Assembly: GCA_947501045.1 (NCBI GenBank)
Contig: CANMUI010000001.1
Span: 992,001 to 1,056,000 of the forward strand
Length of the DNA stretch: 64,000 nt
Direction: 5' to 3'
DNA from: an uncultured Psychrobacter sp.
GTDB taxonomy: Bacteria > Pseudomonadota > Gammaproteobacteria > Pseudomonadales > Moraxellaceae
How positions within the stretch are numbered: the stretch's first letter is position 1; every line of letters starts with the position of its first letter. The notes beneath the pieces are model-generated. The model worked only from the letters and a program-made list of their open reading frames with translations. It did not search any database and was not told the DNA's origin. Shown here piece after piece: positions 1 through 9,229 of this stretch. Made by a program: the position numbers and the translations under genes.

Positions 1-1
1 G

Positions 2-73
2 GTAGAGAATCAAAGTCCAGAAGAGTCTATTGCACCTTTTGATGTCATAGCGGATAGGCCACCGCATTACTGA
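2..73 (+). CDS. C-terminal tail of an unidentified protein (truncated by window edge)
   Basis: The first bases read as an open frame of 23 codons ending in TGA, with a C-terminus finishing IADRPPHY. The composition looks protein-like and it is on the same strand as the next gene. The rest lies outside the window, so no family can be assigned, and chance cannot be excluded over so short a stretch. Confidence 0.35.
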   Translation, partial: VENQSPEESIAPFDVIADRPPHY

Positions 74-217
74 GCTATAACTGCATGAATGATATAGGGT
101 TGGTACTAAATTGGAGAGATATCCTAGATTAGGATGCGAGACTCATATATTCATAAAAAAATATATTTAACATTATGTGACCAAATAGTCAATAAATAGA
201 AATATTGTATATTTGTA

Positions 218-322
218 GTTGTTTTAGTATTTAAAAGTCATTAACATCTTCTACCTAATGTATTGCCTTTAAAGTCATTATAGTAAGGGTAGTATAACAA
301 TGAGGATGTTTGGAGATACATA
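218..322 (+). promoter_or_regulatory. Leader of the first FadL-like gene, conserved with the second copy
   Basis: Two blocks here recur before the second FadL-like gene: an upstream one containing GTTGTTTTAGT and AAAAGTCATTA, and a proximal one, ACAATGAGGATGTTTGGAGA, which carries the ribosome binding site (GGAG). The proximal block also contains a short ATG-initiated frame (MRMFGDT) whose stop overlaps the main start codon. The stretch between the window start and this leader is AT-rich and shows only a short palindrome (ATCCTA-gat-TAGGAT, 121-135). The conservation suggests the gene was duplicated together with its control region. Confidence 0.5.
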
Positions 323-1708
323 ATGGGTCTGGCTTTTCGATTAAAAACACTTACGGTAGCCGTCGCTGCTTTATCTATAGCTAACTTCGCTAATGCAGCT
401 GGCCTTGATCGCTCTGGTCAGGACATTACCGCATTTTTGCAAGATGGTTTATATACCGAAGCTGTCTACACTTATATTAACGGTGATGTCACTGGCAAGG
501 ATGCGTCAGGTAATGATATCGATGATATTGCAGAGCCTTATGACTTTTTTCGTTATGGAGTGAAAGCTGATATCAACGATACTTTTAGTGTTGGTATCTT
601 ATACGATGAGCCGTTTGGAGCTGCCGCTGACTATAGTGGTCAGAATAACTTTATTACCAACAATGATGCTGACGCTATTGTAAAGAATTTCACTGGTAAT
701 CCTAATCTTACTGCAGATTTAGTTGATCAAAATATACAAGGATTACAAGGAGCACTTACCCCAGGAAACCCAGGCGGTCTTTCACCAGAACAGCTTCAGC
801 AAGCACAAACGCAGCTTATTGGATTGCAAGCGGCACAAAATCTAGCCAATAGGGCAGGCGAGGCTACCCAAGTTGAGGTACGTACTGAAAGTATTACCGG
901 AATTCTTGGCGCGAAATTTGGCGCTAATAAAGAGTTTCAAGTCTATGGTGGGCCAGTTGCTCAGCAGGTACGAGCTGATGTCAAACTACGAGGCTCAGCT
1001 TATAGTACAGCGACGGGTTATACGACTAATATCAGTGCCGATCAAGATTATGGCTGGCTGGCTGGCATCTCTTATAGCAAGCCTGAGATAGCCCTAAAAG
1101 CAGCATTAACTTATCGCTCCGAGATTGAACACGAAGCCAAAGCTTTTGAGAGTTATCCTCTTGCCTCTGCTGCTTCTGCAGGAGCATTGTCAAGCAATAG
1201 AGGAGACACCATTAATATTACCACTCCTGAATCAGTGAACTTTGACTTTCAGACGGGTATTAATCCAACCACACTAGCAACAGCTAAAGTTCGCTGGGTA
1301 CCGTGGAGCGATTTTGCCATTGTACCTTCACTATATAATGAAGTCAGTACCATTAATCCTGCCTACCGTCCAGAAGGTTTACCTCTAGTCAGCTACGATG
1401 ATGATCAATGGATGGTTGAGCTAGGACTTGCCAAACGTCTAGCGCCAGCGCTAGCAGTCAGTGGCAATATCGGCTGGGATAGCGGGGCAGGTAATCCAGT
1501 AACTTCGCTAGGTCCTATCGAAGGCTACTATAGTGCTGGTCTTGGTGCCAAGTATAACGTTACTGAAAATTGGGCTGTATCAGCAGGCGGTAAATACTTG
1601 TGGTTCGGTGATGCTAAAGGCAAAACACCGACTCAAAATATCGTCAGCGACTTTGAGAGTAATGATGGTTATGTCTTAGGCGTTAAAGTCTCTTATCAGG
1701 CTCAGTAG
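323..1708 (+). CDS. FadL/OmpP1/TodX-family outer-membrane transport protein, copy 1
   Basis: This is probably a 14-strand outer-membrane beta-barrel channel for long-chain fatty acids or other hydrophobic compounds. The 461-residue product begins with a signal peptide (cleavage expected near FANAAG). It continues with the typical FadL-like start AGLDRSGQDITAF, a YGVKADINDTFSVGILYDEPFGA block, and repeated aromatic-flanked strands up to a C-terminal strand ending near VSYQAQ. The central part (about residues 105-165) is Gln/Ala/Leu-rich and differs most from the neighbouring paralogue. The start follows GGAGATACATA. A terminator lies about 55 bases downstream, so it is a single-gene unit. The substrate cannot be told from sequence. 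Confidence 0.85.
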   Translation: MGLAFRLKTLTVAVAALSIANFANAAGLDRSGQDITAFLQDGLYTEAVYTYINGDVTGKDASGNDIDDIAEPYDFFRYGVKADINDTFSVGILYDEPFGAAADYSGQNNFITNNDADAIVKNFTGNPNLTADLVDQNIQGLQGALTPGNPGGLSPEQLQQAQTQLIGLQAAQNLANRAGEATQVEVRTESITGILGAKFGANKEFQVYGGPVAQQVRADVKLRGSAYSTATGYTTNISADQDYGWLAGISYSKPEIALKAALTYRSEIEHEAKAFESYPLASAASAGALSSNRGDTINITTPESVNFDFQTGINPTTLATAKVRWVPWSDFAIVPSLYNEVSTINPAYRPEGLPLVSYDDDQWMVELGLAKRLAPALAVSGNIGWDSGAGNPVTSLGPIEGYYSAGLGAKYNVTENWAVSAGGKYLWFGDAKGKTPTQNIVSDFESNDGYVLGVKVSYQAQ

Positions 1709-1763
1709 TATAGATATATTTTGATATAGCAGTACTAAATAACCTTTATGTTGTTTAATTTAT

Positions 1764-1793
1764 AAAAAGCGATCCTTATTGGGTCGCTTTTTT
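1764..1793 (+). terminator. Rho-independent terminator of FadL-like copy 1
   Basis: GCGATCC and GGGTCGC pair around a TTATT loop (one G-T wobble) and are followed by six T. The stem nearly matches the terminator after the second FadL-like gene. Confidence 0.85.
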
Positions 1794-1940
1794 GTGGATA
1801 CGACTAAAGGCTAGCAAAAATTTTATCAATAAGGATATTGTAATCGATTCTGAATAACTAATAATGCTGCAAAATCATTTATACCTGTATAAATGTATAT
1901 AAGAACTGCACAGTCACAATTAAGAAATAAGGCATTTTAA

Positions 1941-2068
1941 TTGTTGTTTTAGTGTGAAAAAGTCATTACTATTCAACTTAGGAGGCCGTTTAATAGTTGG
2001 CAGATAGGCATTATTACTATCACCAGTTATTACAGCGGCAAAACAATGAGGATGTTTGGAGAAACTAG
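1941..2068 (+). promoter_or_regulatory. Leader of the second FadL-like gene
   Basis: The leader repeats the upstream block (TTGTTTTAGT, then AAAAGTCATTA) and the 20-base ribosome-binding block ACAATGAGGATGTTTGGAGA of copy 1. The bases between the two blocks differ. In this copy the small ATGAGGATG frame does not stop at the gene start but runs about 15 codons. The rest of the gap back to the copy 1 terminator holds no gene. Confidence 0.5.
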
Positions 2069-3508
2069 ATGCGCACTACTACCTTTCACTTAAAAACGCT
2101 CACCGTAGCCATCGCTACTCTTTCTATAGCTAGTCTATCAAATGCTGCTGGTCTTGATCGTTCCGGTCAGGATGTCACAGCCTTCTTCCAAGATGGGCTA
2201 TATGCTGAAGCCGTCTATACTTACATTGATGCTGATGTTAGTGGTAAGGACAGCGCAAACCGTGTTCCAACTGATAATACTTATGTCGACGGTGATGACA
2301 CTGGCGACATTGCTGAGTCTTATGACTTTTTCCGTTACGGGGTAAAAGCTGATATCAACGATACTTTTAGTTTTGGTATTTTATATGATGAGCCTTTCGG
2401 TGCGGCTGCTGAATATACGGGTGATAATAATTTTGTGGCTCGAGATGGAGACAATCGTGATGAAGCTATTACGGCTGTCTCAGGTGGTCTTATTGGTCCA
2501 GGATCACCACTTGGCGTTACTAGCTTTGTTCAAGCACAGGGTACAGTTAATGCCCTTCAAGGTATCCTTAGAGAAGGTGGTACTTTGACACCAGAACAAC
2601 AAGTCGCGTTAGCGAGATTAGCGCCAGCAGTCGGTATTGCGCAAGCAGAGTTTGATACTGCTGGCGAACGTACCAATGTTGAAGTGCGTAGTAATAGCGT
2701 GACCGCTCTTTTAGGTATGAAGCTTGGTCCCAACAAAAACTTCCAAGTCTACGGTGGTCCAGTCGCTCAGCGTATTGAGTCTGAAGTGAAGTTACGCGGT
2801 CTGGCTTATGGTCCTGCTACCGGCTATACCTCGCGTAACAGCCCTGATACTGACTATGGTTGGATTGCAGGTTTAGCCTATAGTAAGCCTGAGATCGCCT
2901 TAAAAGCGGCTTTGACCTATCGCTCTGAGATCGATCATAATATGAACATCGCTGAAAACTATCCGTTGGCCGGTGTTTTGGCTGGAGATCCAGCTGCAGC
3001 TAATCGAAGCAGTAATATGGAGATTACCACTCCTGAATCCGTAAACTTTGATTTCCAGACGGGAATCAACCCAACGACACTAGCTACTGCAAGAGTACGC
3101 TGGGTACCTTGGGGCGATTTTAAAATCACGCCGCCACTATATAACGAAGTGAGTCAACGTAGTTTTGGTCCTGATGGTTTAAACTTGGTTGATTATGACG
3201 ATGATCAATGGCAGGTAGAATTAGGTCTTGCCAAGCGTTTAGCGCCAGCACTGGCGGTGAGTGGCACTGTCGGCTGGGATAGCGGCGCGGGTGATCCAAC
3301 CACTTCATTAGGACCTATCGAAGGCTACTATAGCGCGGGTCTTGGTGCCAAATACGATGTGACCGAAAACTGGGCAGTATCAGCGGGCGGTAAATATCTG
3401 TGGTTCGGCGATGCTCAAGGACGCTTGCCTAGTGGTAAAATCGTCGCTGATTTCGAAGATAATGATGGTTATATTCTTGGTGTGAAGCTCTCTTATCAGG
3501 ATAAATAA
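2069..3508 (+). CDS. FadL/OmpP1/TodX-family outer-membrane transport protein, copy 2
   Basis: This is a tandem paralogue of the preceding gene and probably the same kind of hydrophobic-substrate channel. The 479-residue product has a signal peptide ending near LSNAAG and shares long identical stretches with copy 1, such as the YDFFRYGVKADINDTFS region, TTPESVNFDFQTGINPTTLA and the C-terminal third. It differs in an acidic insertion (about residues 60-78) and in the central Leu/Gln/Ala-rich loop, the regions expected to face outward or line the channel. It has its own leader and terminator, so both copies can be expressed independently. The divergence in loops suggests different substrates or immune or phage pressure; this is inference. 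Confidence 0.85.
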   Translation: MRTTTFHLKTLTVAIATLSIASLSNAAGLDRSGQDVTAFFQDGLYAEAVYTYIDADVSGKDSANRVPTDNTYVDGDDTGDIAESYDFFRYGVKADINDTFSFGILYDEPFGAAAEYTGDNNFVARDGDNRDEAITAVSGGLIGPGSPLGVTSFVQAQGTVNALQGILREGGTLTPEQQVALARLAPAVGIAQAEFDTAGERTNVEVRSNSVTALLGMKLGPNKNFQVYGGPVAQRIESEVKLRGLAYGPATGYTSRNSPDTDYGWIAGLAYSKPEIALKAALTYRSEIDHNMNIAENYPLAGVLAGDPAAANRSSNMEITTPESVNFDFQTGINPTTLATARVRWVPWGDFKITPPLYNEVSQRSFGPDGLNLVDYDDDQWQVELGLAKRLAPALAVSGTVGWDSGAGDPTTSLGPIEGYYSAGLGAKYDVTENWAVSAGGKYLWFGDAQGRLPSGKIVADFEDNDGYILGVKLSYQDK

Positions 3509-3540
3509 CATCCTAATTATCTGACTTGTATTAATTAGAG

Positions 3541-3567
3541 AAGCGATCCATAGTGGGTCGCTTTTTT
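3541..3567 (+). terminator. Rho-independent terminator of FadL-like copy 2
   Basis: The stem GCGATCC / GGGTCGC encloses ATAGT and is followed by six T, a close duplicate of the terminator after copy 1. Confidence 0.85.
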
Positions 3568-3663
3568 ATGTACAGTAAAAAGGTTGTAGATAGATTAAAA
3601 AAACAAGCTATAAAAGCTTATTAATATACGCTTAGATGTCTTTAATTGTCTGCTATAGACATC

Positions 3664-3696
3664 AAAAAACCCCTCTACTTATGATAGTAGAGAGGT
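3664..3696 (-). terminator. Rho-independent terminator of putP
   Basis: Read on the minus strand, CTACT and AGTAG arms extended by C/G-rich bases surround ATCATA and end in GGGGTTTTTT. It lies about 50 bases after the putP stop. Confidence 0.8.
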
Positions 3697-3742
3697 TAGC
3701 TGTGATTTAATAAGCTGTTTATCTTAAGAGTTACTATTTATT

Positions 3743-5242
3743 TTAGGGATTTAAGTTAAGCTCCATCTCTTTGAACTTCGCTGAGACCGAAGGTCTTGGA
3801 CCACCTGTCATTTTACTGACTACAAAGATGGCAATGGTACTTAAAATAAAGCCTGGAACGATGGCATATAACCAGCTATTAAGTGCCACACCATTCATCT
3901 CAAACGGACCATAGATCCAAAGAATCACCGTCAAAGCACCAATAACCATGCCAGCAACAGCGCCGTTACGGTTCATACCGCGCCATACTAAACTAAAGAT
4001 AACCAAGGGCCCAAAGGCAGCACCGAAGCCTGCCCAAGCATTAGATACTAGCGTTAACACTGAGCTGTCTGGATCAGAGGCAAGCAAAATGGCTACTACT
4101 GCAACCAATATTACTGAGGCACGGCCGACCAATACTTGGCGAGATTCAGGTGCCTCTTTATCTAAAAACAATTTATAGATATCTTTGGTTAGTGAGCTTG
4201 ATACTACTAATAGCTGTGATGAGATCGTACTCATAATCGCAGCTAAAATAGCGGCTAATAAAAACCCTGAAACTAGCGGCGTGAATAAGAACTGCGTAAA
4301 TACTAAGAAAATAGTTTCAGGATCGTCCAAAGTCATGGCTGTCTTTTGTACATAAGCGCGACCCGCAAAACCGGTCATCAATGAGCCGATCAGACTGACG
4401 ACCATCCAGCTCATACCAATATTACGTGCAGTAGGAACGTCTTTAACTGAACGTATAGCCATAAAACGTACGATGATATGCGGCTGACCGAAATAGCCAA
4501 GACCCCATGCCATTAGTGAGACGATACCAATAAACGTCATGCCACTAAAGATATTCATCAGGTTTGGATCAATGTTCCTTACAGCGGTAGTCACGTCAGA
4601 GACACCGCCCAGATCGGTAAAAGCAACGACAGGAACGATTACTAACGCAAACAGCATGATAACGCCTTGCACAAAGTCCGTCATAGACACGGCTAAAAAC
4701 CCACCGAATAAAGTATAGGCGACAACCACACCAGCAGTGACCCACAGACCTGTACTATAAGAAAGATTTAGTGAACTCTCAAAGAGCTTACCACCGCCAA
4801 CTAAGCTGGCTGCAGTATAAACCGTAAAAAATAGGATAATAACTATTGCTGAGATGACCCGTAGCATATGCGATTTGTCTTCAAAACGGTTAGCAAAATA
4901 ATCGGGCAGAGTAATAGCATTACCAGCGACCTCAGTATAGACACGTAAACGCGGCGCTACGATAATATAATTCAATAAGGCACCCAAGGTCAGGCCCAGA
5001 GCAATCCAAATACTAACGACCCCATCGGCATACATATAACCTGGCAAACCAAGTAATAACCAACCTGACATATCGGAGGCACCAGCTGACAATGCTGTTA
5101 CCGCAGGGCCTAAGCTACGACCTCCTAGCATATAGCCTTCGGTATCATTATTTTGCTTAAAATAGGCATAAACACCAATACCGATCATGATCAAAAAATA
5201 GGCGGCGAGCGATACTAATACGCCACTAGATACTCCGTTCAT
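3743..5242 (-). CDS. putP: Sodium/proline symporter
   Basis: The product is an inner-membrane Na+/solute symporter of the SSS family, most like PutP, which takes up proline for nutrition or osmoprotection. The 499 residues match E. coli PutP (about 500) and show about 13 hydrophobic segments. Recognisable motifs are GGRSLGPAVTALSAGASDMSGWLLLG near residues 40-65 (the PutP sodium and proline region) and the following PGYMYADG. The start ATG is preceded by AAGGACAATTATT. It is a single-gene unit: the upstream LysR gene is separated by a terminator-like hairpin and an approximately 460-base gap. No proline dehydrogenase gene is adjacent. Confidence 0.9.
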   Translation of the reverse strand: MNGVSSGVLVSLAAYFLIMIGIGVYAYFKQNNDTEGYMLGGRSLGPAVTALSAGASDMSGWLLLGLPGYMYADGVVSIWIALGLTLGALLNYIIVAPRLRVYTEVAGNAITLPDYFANRFEDKSHMLRVISAIVIILFFTVYTAASLVGGGKLFESSLNLSYSTGLWVTAGVVVAYTLFGGFLAVSMTDFVQGVIMLFALVIVPVVAFTDLGGVSDVTTAVRNIDPNLMNIFSGMTFIGIVSLMAWGLGYFGQPHIIVRFMAIRSVKDVPTARNIGMSWMVVSLIGSLMTGFAGRAYVQKTAMTLDDPETIFLVFTQFLFTPLVSGFLLAAILAAIMSTISSQLLVVSSSLTKDIYKLFLDKEAPESRQVLVGRASVILVAVVAILLASDPDSSVLTLVSNAWAGFGAAFGPLVIFSLVWRGMNRNGAVAGMVIGALTVILWIYGPFEMNGVALNSWLYAIVPGFILSTIAIFVVSKMTGGPRPSVSAKFKEMELNLNP

Positions 5243-5257
5243 AATAATTGTCCTTAT

Positions 5258-5270
5258 CCAACAGTGTTGG
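5258..5270. repeat. 13-base palindrome in the putP leader
   Basis: CCAACAgTGTTGG has six-base arms around one central base and lies 16 bases before the putP start. It could be an operator or a small hairpin affecting translation. The rest of the gap up to the LysR gene is AT-rich with no further gene seen. Confidence 0.35.
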
Positions 5271-5325
5271 CTATTGTAGTTAAATAATTTTCAATAGATG
5301 ATATCTATAGACGTTGTTTACAGAC

Positions 5326-5356
5326 AAAAAAAGCCATTAATATATAATGGCTTTTC
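5326..5356 (-). terminator. Terminator-like hairpin between lysR and putP
   Basis: AAAAGCCATT and AATGGCTTTT arms surround a short AT loop. On the minus strand the second arm is followed by a run of seven T. It would stop readthrough from the LysR gene, about 350 bases upstream, into putP. Confidence 0.65.
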
Positions 5357-5703
5357 AATTATGATTAGTATCTGCTCTTAGTTCTACATGATTGATAATA
5401 TTTAAGAAAATACACTTCTAAAGATAACTAATAAAACAATAATTAAAAAACTTGTTTTGTCCATTACCTTTATTGATTATTGTTGAAATCAATCGTCTAA
5501 AACCATCGCACTTACTAACTAGCATAACCCTACCTCTACCTGCACCATTCAGTATATAACTTGTGGTAAACTACGGTAAATTTATGGTATAGAACAACGT
5601 TTCATTTATTATAACGTATGAAAATAACAATAGCTAACTAAGCTTATTATACATTTTATAAAAAACGTCAGTGTAAACTCTTATCTATACTAGGGTTAAG
5701 TAG

Positions 5704-6576
5704 TTATTCAATGGGTGCCAGTAGATCTAGCAATGCCTCGACACTACTAGAGCGCGTCATTTTTGGATTGATAACCACGCCTAAATAACGCTGTAGCTCA
5801 ACGTTATTGGCCATGTCAATACGCTCTAAATCTTGACTGATTAAAGTTTGCGGTAGCACTGACCAGCCAAGTCCTACAGATACTAACATCCGAATGGATT
5901 CAAGGGGGTTGGTACTCATAGTTGCATAAGGCTTAAGGTTATGTTTGGCAAATTCTGCCAGCGTGATTTGACTGGTAAAAGTATTAGCTGACGGCAAAAT
6001 AGCAGGGTAGCGCGCTAGTTGCTCGAGCGTTACGTTGGTCTTTTTAGCCAAGGGCGATAAAGTGCCGGTCATGAAATACAGAGGGTCTGACCATAGAGTG
6101 TGATAAGTCAGCCGTTTGTCATACACAGGAGGCAGGGTCAAAAACGCTAGTGATAGATCGCCATCAAGCACTGCTTTATGTGCCTCTTCTGAGTCCACAA
6201 AGTGTACTTCTAGCTGTACAGCAGGATAGCTTTGAATAAAGTGTTTTAGAACTGGTGCAAGGTGATGTAGACCGATATGATGACTGGTGCCAATGACCAG
6301 TTTGCCTGAGACGATCTGCTTAGAATGTTGCAAATTTATTTTAAAGTTTTCATAATCATCAAGCCAGCGCTTAGCATGAGGTAGCATCTCACTTGCCGCT
6401 TGAGTCGGTACAATGCCGCGGCCTACCGTATCAAATAACGTTATTTTAAACTCATCTTCTAAGTTTTTAATACGTTTGCTGACCGCAGGCTGAGTAATAA
6501 ATAGTTTTTCTGCTGCGCTTGAGATGCTGCCGGTCTGCATAACGGTCACAAACGTGGTCAAGTTAGTTGTGTTCAA
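5704..6576 (-). CDS. LysR-family transcriptional regulator, divergent from leuC
   Basis: The 290-residue product has the usual LysR layout: an N-terminal winged helix-turn-helix (residues 1-60, with SISSAAEKLFITQPAVSKRI as the recognition region) and a C-terminal effector-binding domain (about 90-290). It is transcribed away from leuC across a 340-base gap, the arrangement typical of a LysR regulator and its target. It may respond to a leucine-pathway intermediate such as isopropylmalate. That is inferred from position; the protein alone does not reveal its ligand. Confidence 0.85.
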   Translation of the reverse strand: MNTTNLTTFVTVMQTGSISSAAEKLFITQPAVSKRIKNLEDEFKITLFDTVGRGIVPTQAASEMLPHAKRWLDDYENFKINLQHSKQIVSGKLVIGTSHHIGLHHLAPVLKHFIQSYPAVQLEVHFVDSEEAHKAVLDGDLSLAFLTLPPVYDKRLTYHTLWSDPLYFMTGTLSPLAKKTNVTLEQLARYPAILPSANTFTSQITLAEFAKHNLKPYATMSTNPLESIRMLVSVGLGWSVLPQTLISQDLERIDMANNVELQRYLGVVINPKMTRSSSVEALLDLLAPIE

Positions 6577-6918
6577 ACTGGTGTCCTTAGCTACAAATTC
6601 AGCTATAAATAAAAGTTGGCATATCTAGTCATAATAAATTAGAAAAAAAAGTTTGCGGATCGATAAAAATCATCAATTATTATTATAGAATTAGGCTGTT
6701 ATAATCACAAGACATCAAAACACTTTTATTACGTCTAATTACTATTTTTCACTCTGTAACCCCTAAATAAATCAGTTTTATAATAAAACACTATCACCTA
6801 CAGAATATTATCAACTATTAGCTATACTTCGATATCTAGATGTTCTGCTTATATAACTTTTATTCGTTAGGCAGACACCTAAACCTTAAGCAGATAGCCA
6901 CAAATAAAGGATAGTCCC
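6577..6918. promoter_or_regulatory. Divergent lysR-leuC control region
   Basis: This AT-rich spacer holds no gene. It contains a TATAAT hexamer (6700-6705) pointing toward leuC and a 15-base palindrome GTTTTAT-a-ATAAAAC (6775-6789) that could be a LysR-type site. AAAGGATAG serves as the leuC ribosome binding site. No leucine-rich leader peptide or attenuator hairpin was found, so regulation by the LysR protein rather than attenuation is the simpler reading. Confidence 0.4.
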
Positions 6919-8337
6919 ATGACTGGTCAAACGTTATACGACAAACTTTGGAATGCTCATGAAGTTACCAAGCGCGATGATGGCTCAAGCCTGATCTATA
7001 TCGACCGTCATTTGCTACACGAAGTAACGAGTCCACAAGCTTTTGAGGGTTTGGAGCTTGCAAACAGAGAGCCTTGGCGTTTGTCTGCCAATATCGCAAC
7101 CCCAGATCACAATGTACCCACAGTGACCAAAGAGCGTGCAGAAGGCGTTGCTGGTATTGAGGATAAAGTGTCACGCTTGCAGGTTTTAACTTTAGATGAG
7201 AACTGTAGAAAGTTTGATATTGCAGAGTTTACTATTAATGATAACCGTCAAGGTATCGTGCATGTGGTCGGTCCAGAACAAGGTTTAGTACTACCAGGTA
7301 TGACTGTGGTTTGCGGTGATTCTCATACCGCAACGCACGGAGCACTTGGTTGTCTGGCGCATGGTATTGGTACCTCTGAGGTTGAGCATGTGCTGGCAAC
7401 TCAGTGTTTGATCACCAAAAAAATGAAAAATATGCAAATTCGGGTCAATGGTAAGCTTGGAGCTGGCGTGACGCCAAAAGACGTAGTGCTTGCTATCATT
7501 GCCAAGATTGGCACTGCTGGCGGTACCGGCCATGCCATTGAATTTGCAGGACAAGTATTTGAAGAGATGAGTATGGAGGGTCGCATGACCGTCTGTAACA
7601 TGGCTATTGAAGCAGGCGCACGTGTGGGTATGGTCGCCGTTGATGATATAACCATTGATTATGTCAAAGGCCGTCCTTACGCGCCAACCGACGAGCAATG
7701 GAAGCAGGCAGAAACGTATTGGCGCACCTTTTATTCAGATGATGATGCGCTATTCGATACCGTAATTGAGATTGATGGTAGCCAAATCGCGCCGCAAGTG
7801 TCTTGGGGTACCTCGCCTGAGATGGTGGTCGATATCACTCAGTCGGTACCAACGCCTGATCAAGCCAATGATGAGACTCAGCAAGAGGGCTGGCTGCGAG
7901 CTTATACTTATATGGGGTTGAAAGCAGGGCAACCTATTACTGATATTCAGCTGGATCGGGTGTTTATTGGGTCCTGTACCAATTCGCGCATCGAAGATCT
8001 ACGCGAGGCGGCAGCAGTTATTAAAGGCCGTAAGGTAGCTGCAAACATTAAAGAGGCTATTGTCGTGGCAGGCTCCGGACAGGTAAAACTACAAGCTGAG
8101 GCCGAAGGTTTGGATTCTTTGTTTACTGAGGCAGGATTTGAGTGGCGTGAGCCTGGCTGTTCTATGTGTTTGGCCATGAATGCCGATAAGCTTGAGCCTG
8201 AGGAGCACTGTGCCTCAACGTCCAATCGTAATTTTGAGGGTCGTCAAGGTACCGGTGGGCGCACGCATTTAGTAAGTCCTGCAATGGCTGCTGCTGCTGC
8301 ATTGGCTGGTCATTTTGTCGATGTCCGTACTTTTTAA
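6919..8337 (+). CDS. leuC: 3-isopropylmalate dehydratase, large subunit
   Basis: Together with LeuD this subunit isomerises 2-isopropylmalate to 3-isopropylmalate in leucine synthesis. At 472 residues it has the normal bacterial LeuC length. The three [4Fe-4S] ligands of the aconitase family are visible: Cys353 in FIGSCTNSR, and Cys414 and Cys417 in PGCSMCLAMN. The N-terminal YIDRHLLHEVTSPQAFEGL is characteristic. The ATG follows AAAGGATAGTCCC. leuD starts 81 bases downstream on the same strand, and leuB follows after one extra gene, so the leu genes probably form one operon. Confidence 0.97.
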   Translation: MTGQTLYDKLWNAHEVTKRDDGSSLIYIDRHLLHEVTSPQAFEGLELANREPWRLSANIATPDHNVPTVTKERAEGVAGIEDKVSRLQVLTLDENCRKFDIAEFTINDNRQGIVHVVGPEQGLVLPGMTVVCGDSHTATHGALGCLAHGIGTSEVEHVLATQCLITKKMKNMQIRVNGKLGAGVTPKDVVLAIIAKIGTAGGTGHAIEFAGQVFEEMSMEGRMTVCNMAIEAGARVGMVAVDDITIDYVKGRPYAPTDEQWKQAETYWRTFYSDDDALFDTVIEIDGSQIAPQVSWGTSPEMVVDITQSVPTPDQANDETQQEGWLRAYTYMGLKAGQPITDIQLDRVFIGSCTNSRIEDLREAAAVIKGRKVAANIKEAIVVAGSGQVKLQAEAEGLDSLFTEAGFEWREPGCSMCLAMNADKLEPEEHCASTSNRNFEGRQGTGGRTHLVSPAMAAAAALAGHFVDVRTF

Positions 8338-8418
8338 TGATTAATGATAGAGGTAGTGATTAATTAGTAACGGTTATTACCTTATTTTTGATAAAAAATA
8401 TAGTTTTAAGGAGAACTT

Positions 8419-9069
8419 ATGCAAGCTTATAATACCCAAACTGGTATCGTCTGTCCGCTTGATCGCTCAAACGTTGATACCGATCAAATTATTCCTAAAC
8501 AGTTTTTAAAATCTATTAAGCGTACTGGCTTTGGAGTGAATTTATTTGATAAATGGCGTTACCTTGACGAAGGTTATCCTGGTCAGGATAATAGCAAACG
8601 GCCTATCAATCCAGATTTTGTTTTGAATGAACCGCGCTATCAAGGAGCTACCATACTTCTTGCCCGTAAAAACTTCGGTTGTGGCTCCAGCCGAGAGCAT
8701 GCGCCTTGGGCACTATCAGAATACGGCTTTCGTACGATAATCGCTCCCAGCTTTGCCGATATTTTTTATAATAATTGCTTCAAAAATGGTATGCTTCCTA
8801 TCGTGTTAGACGAAGCGATTGTTGATAAACTGATGAGTGCGACGCTAAACAATGAAGGCTATGAACTTAGCGCTGATCTTGAACGTCAGGTAGTGATTAC
8901 GCCTTCGGGTGAAGAGTACGCTTTTGAAGTTGACGCCTTTCGCAAGCATTGTTTACTAAATGGTCTTGATGATATCGGTTTAACCCTGCAACAAAGTGAT
9001 GCTATCAAAGAGTACGAACATAGAATGATGCAAAAGACGCCTTGGATATTTAATGAGGTACGTGCATAA
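8419..9069 (+). CDS. leuD: 3-isopropylmalate dehydratase, small subunit
   Basis: This is the swivel-domain subunit of isopropylmalate isomerase and works with LeuC. The 216-residue length is standard. Typical motifs are DRSNVDTDQIIPKQFLKSI at the N-terminus, NFGCGSSREHAPWAL (about residues 90-105) and FADIFYNNCFKNGMLPI. It has a strong ribosome binding site (AAGGAGAACTT). It is followed by a lipoprotein-like gene rather than directly by leuB. Confidence 0.97.
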   Translation: MQAYNTQTGIVCPLDRSNVDTDQIIPKQFLKSIKRTGFGVNLFDKWRYLDEGYPGQDNSKRPINPDFVLNEPRYQGATILLARKNFGCGSSREHAPWALSEYGFRTIIAPSFADIFYNNCFKNGMLPIVLDEAIVDKLMSATLNNEGYELSADLERQVVITPSGEEYAFEVDAFRKHCLLNGLDDIGLTLQQSDAIKEYEHRMMQKTPWIFNEVRA

Positions 9070-9229
9070 ATTTTGATCTCAGTTAAGTATTTGATGACAC
9101 CTAACTTTCAGATAATTAGTGTTATAATAGTTATAAAGTAAAGCATTTGCTAATACAACGTTGTATTAACGTAACTAAATAGCTAGAATAAGAGGTAGTT
9201 TGTTATTGACATGAATAGTAGCCGTCCTT

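Noticed and set aside
300..322. MRMFGDT mini-frame before the first FadL-like gene as a leader peptide
   Set aside because: The block is conserved in the second copy, but there the frame does not end at the gene start; conservation of the ribosome binding region explains it.
7291..7698. 135-codon minus-strand frame inside leuC
   Set aside because: It lies wholly within the strongly conserved leuC gene, has His/Thr/Cys-rich composition unlike a real protein, and has no ribosome binding site.
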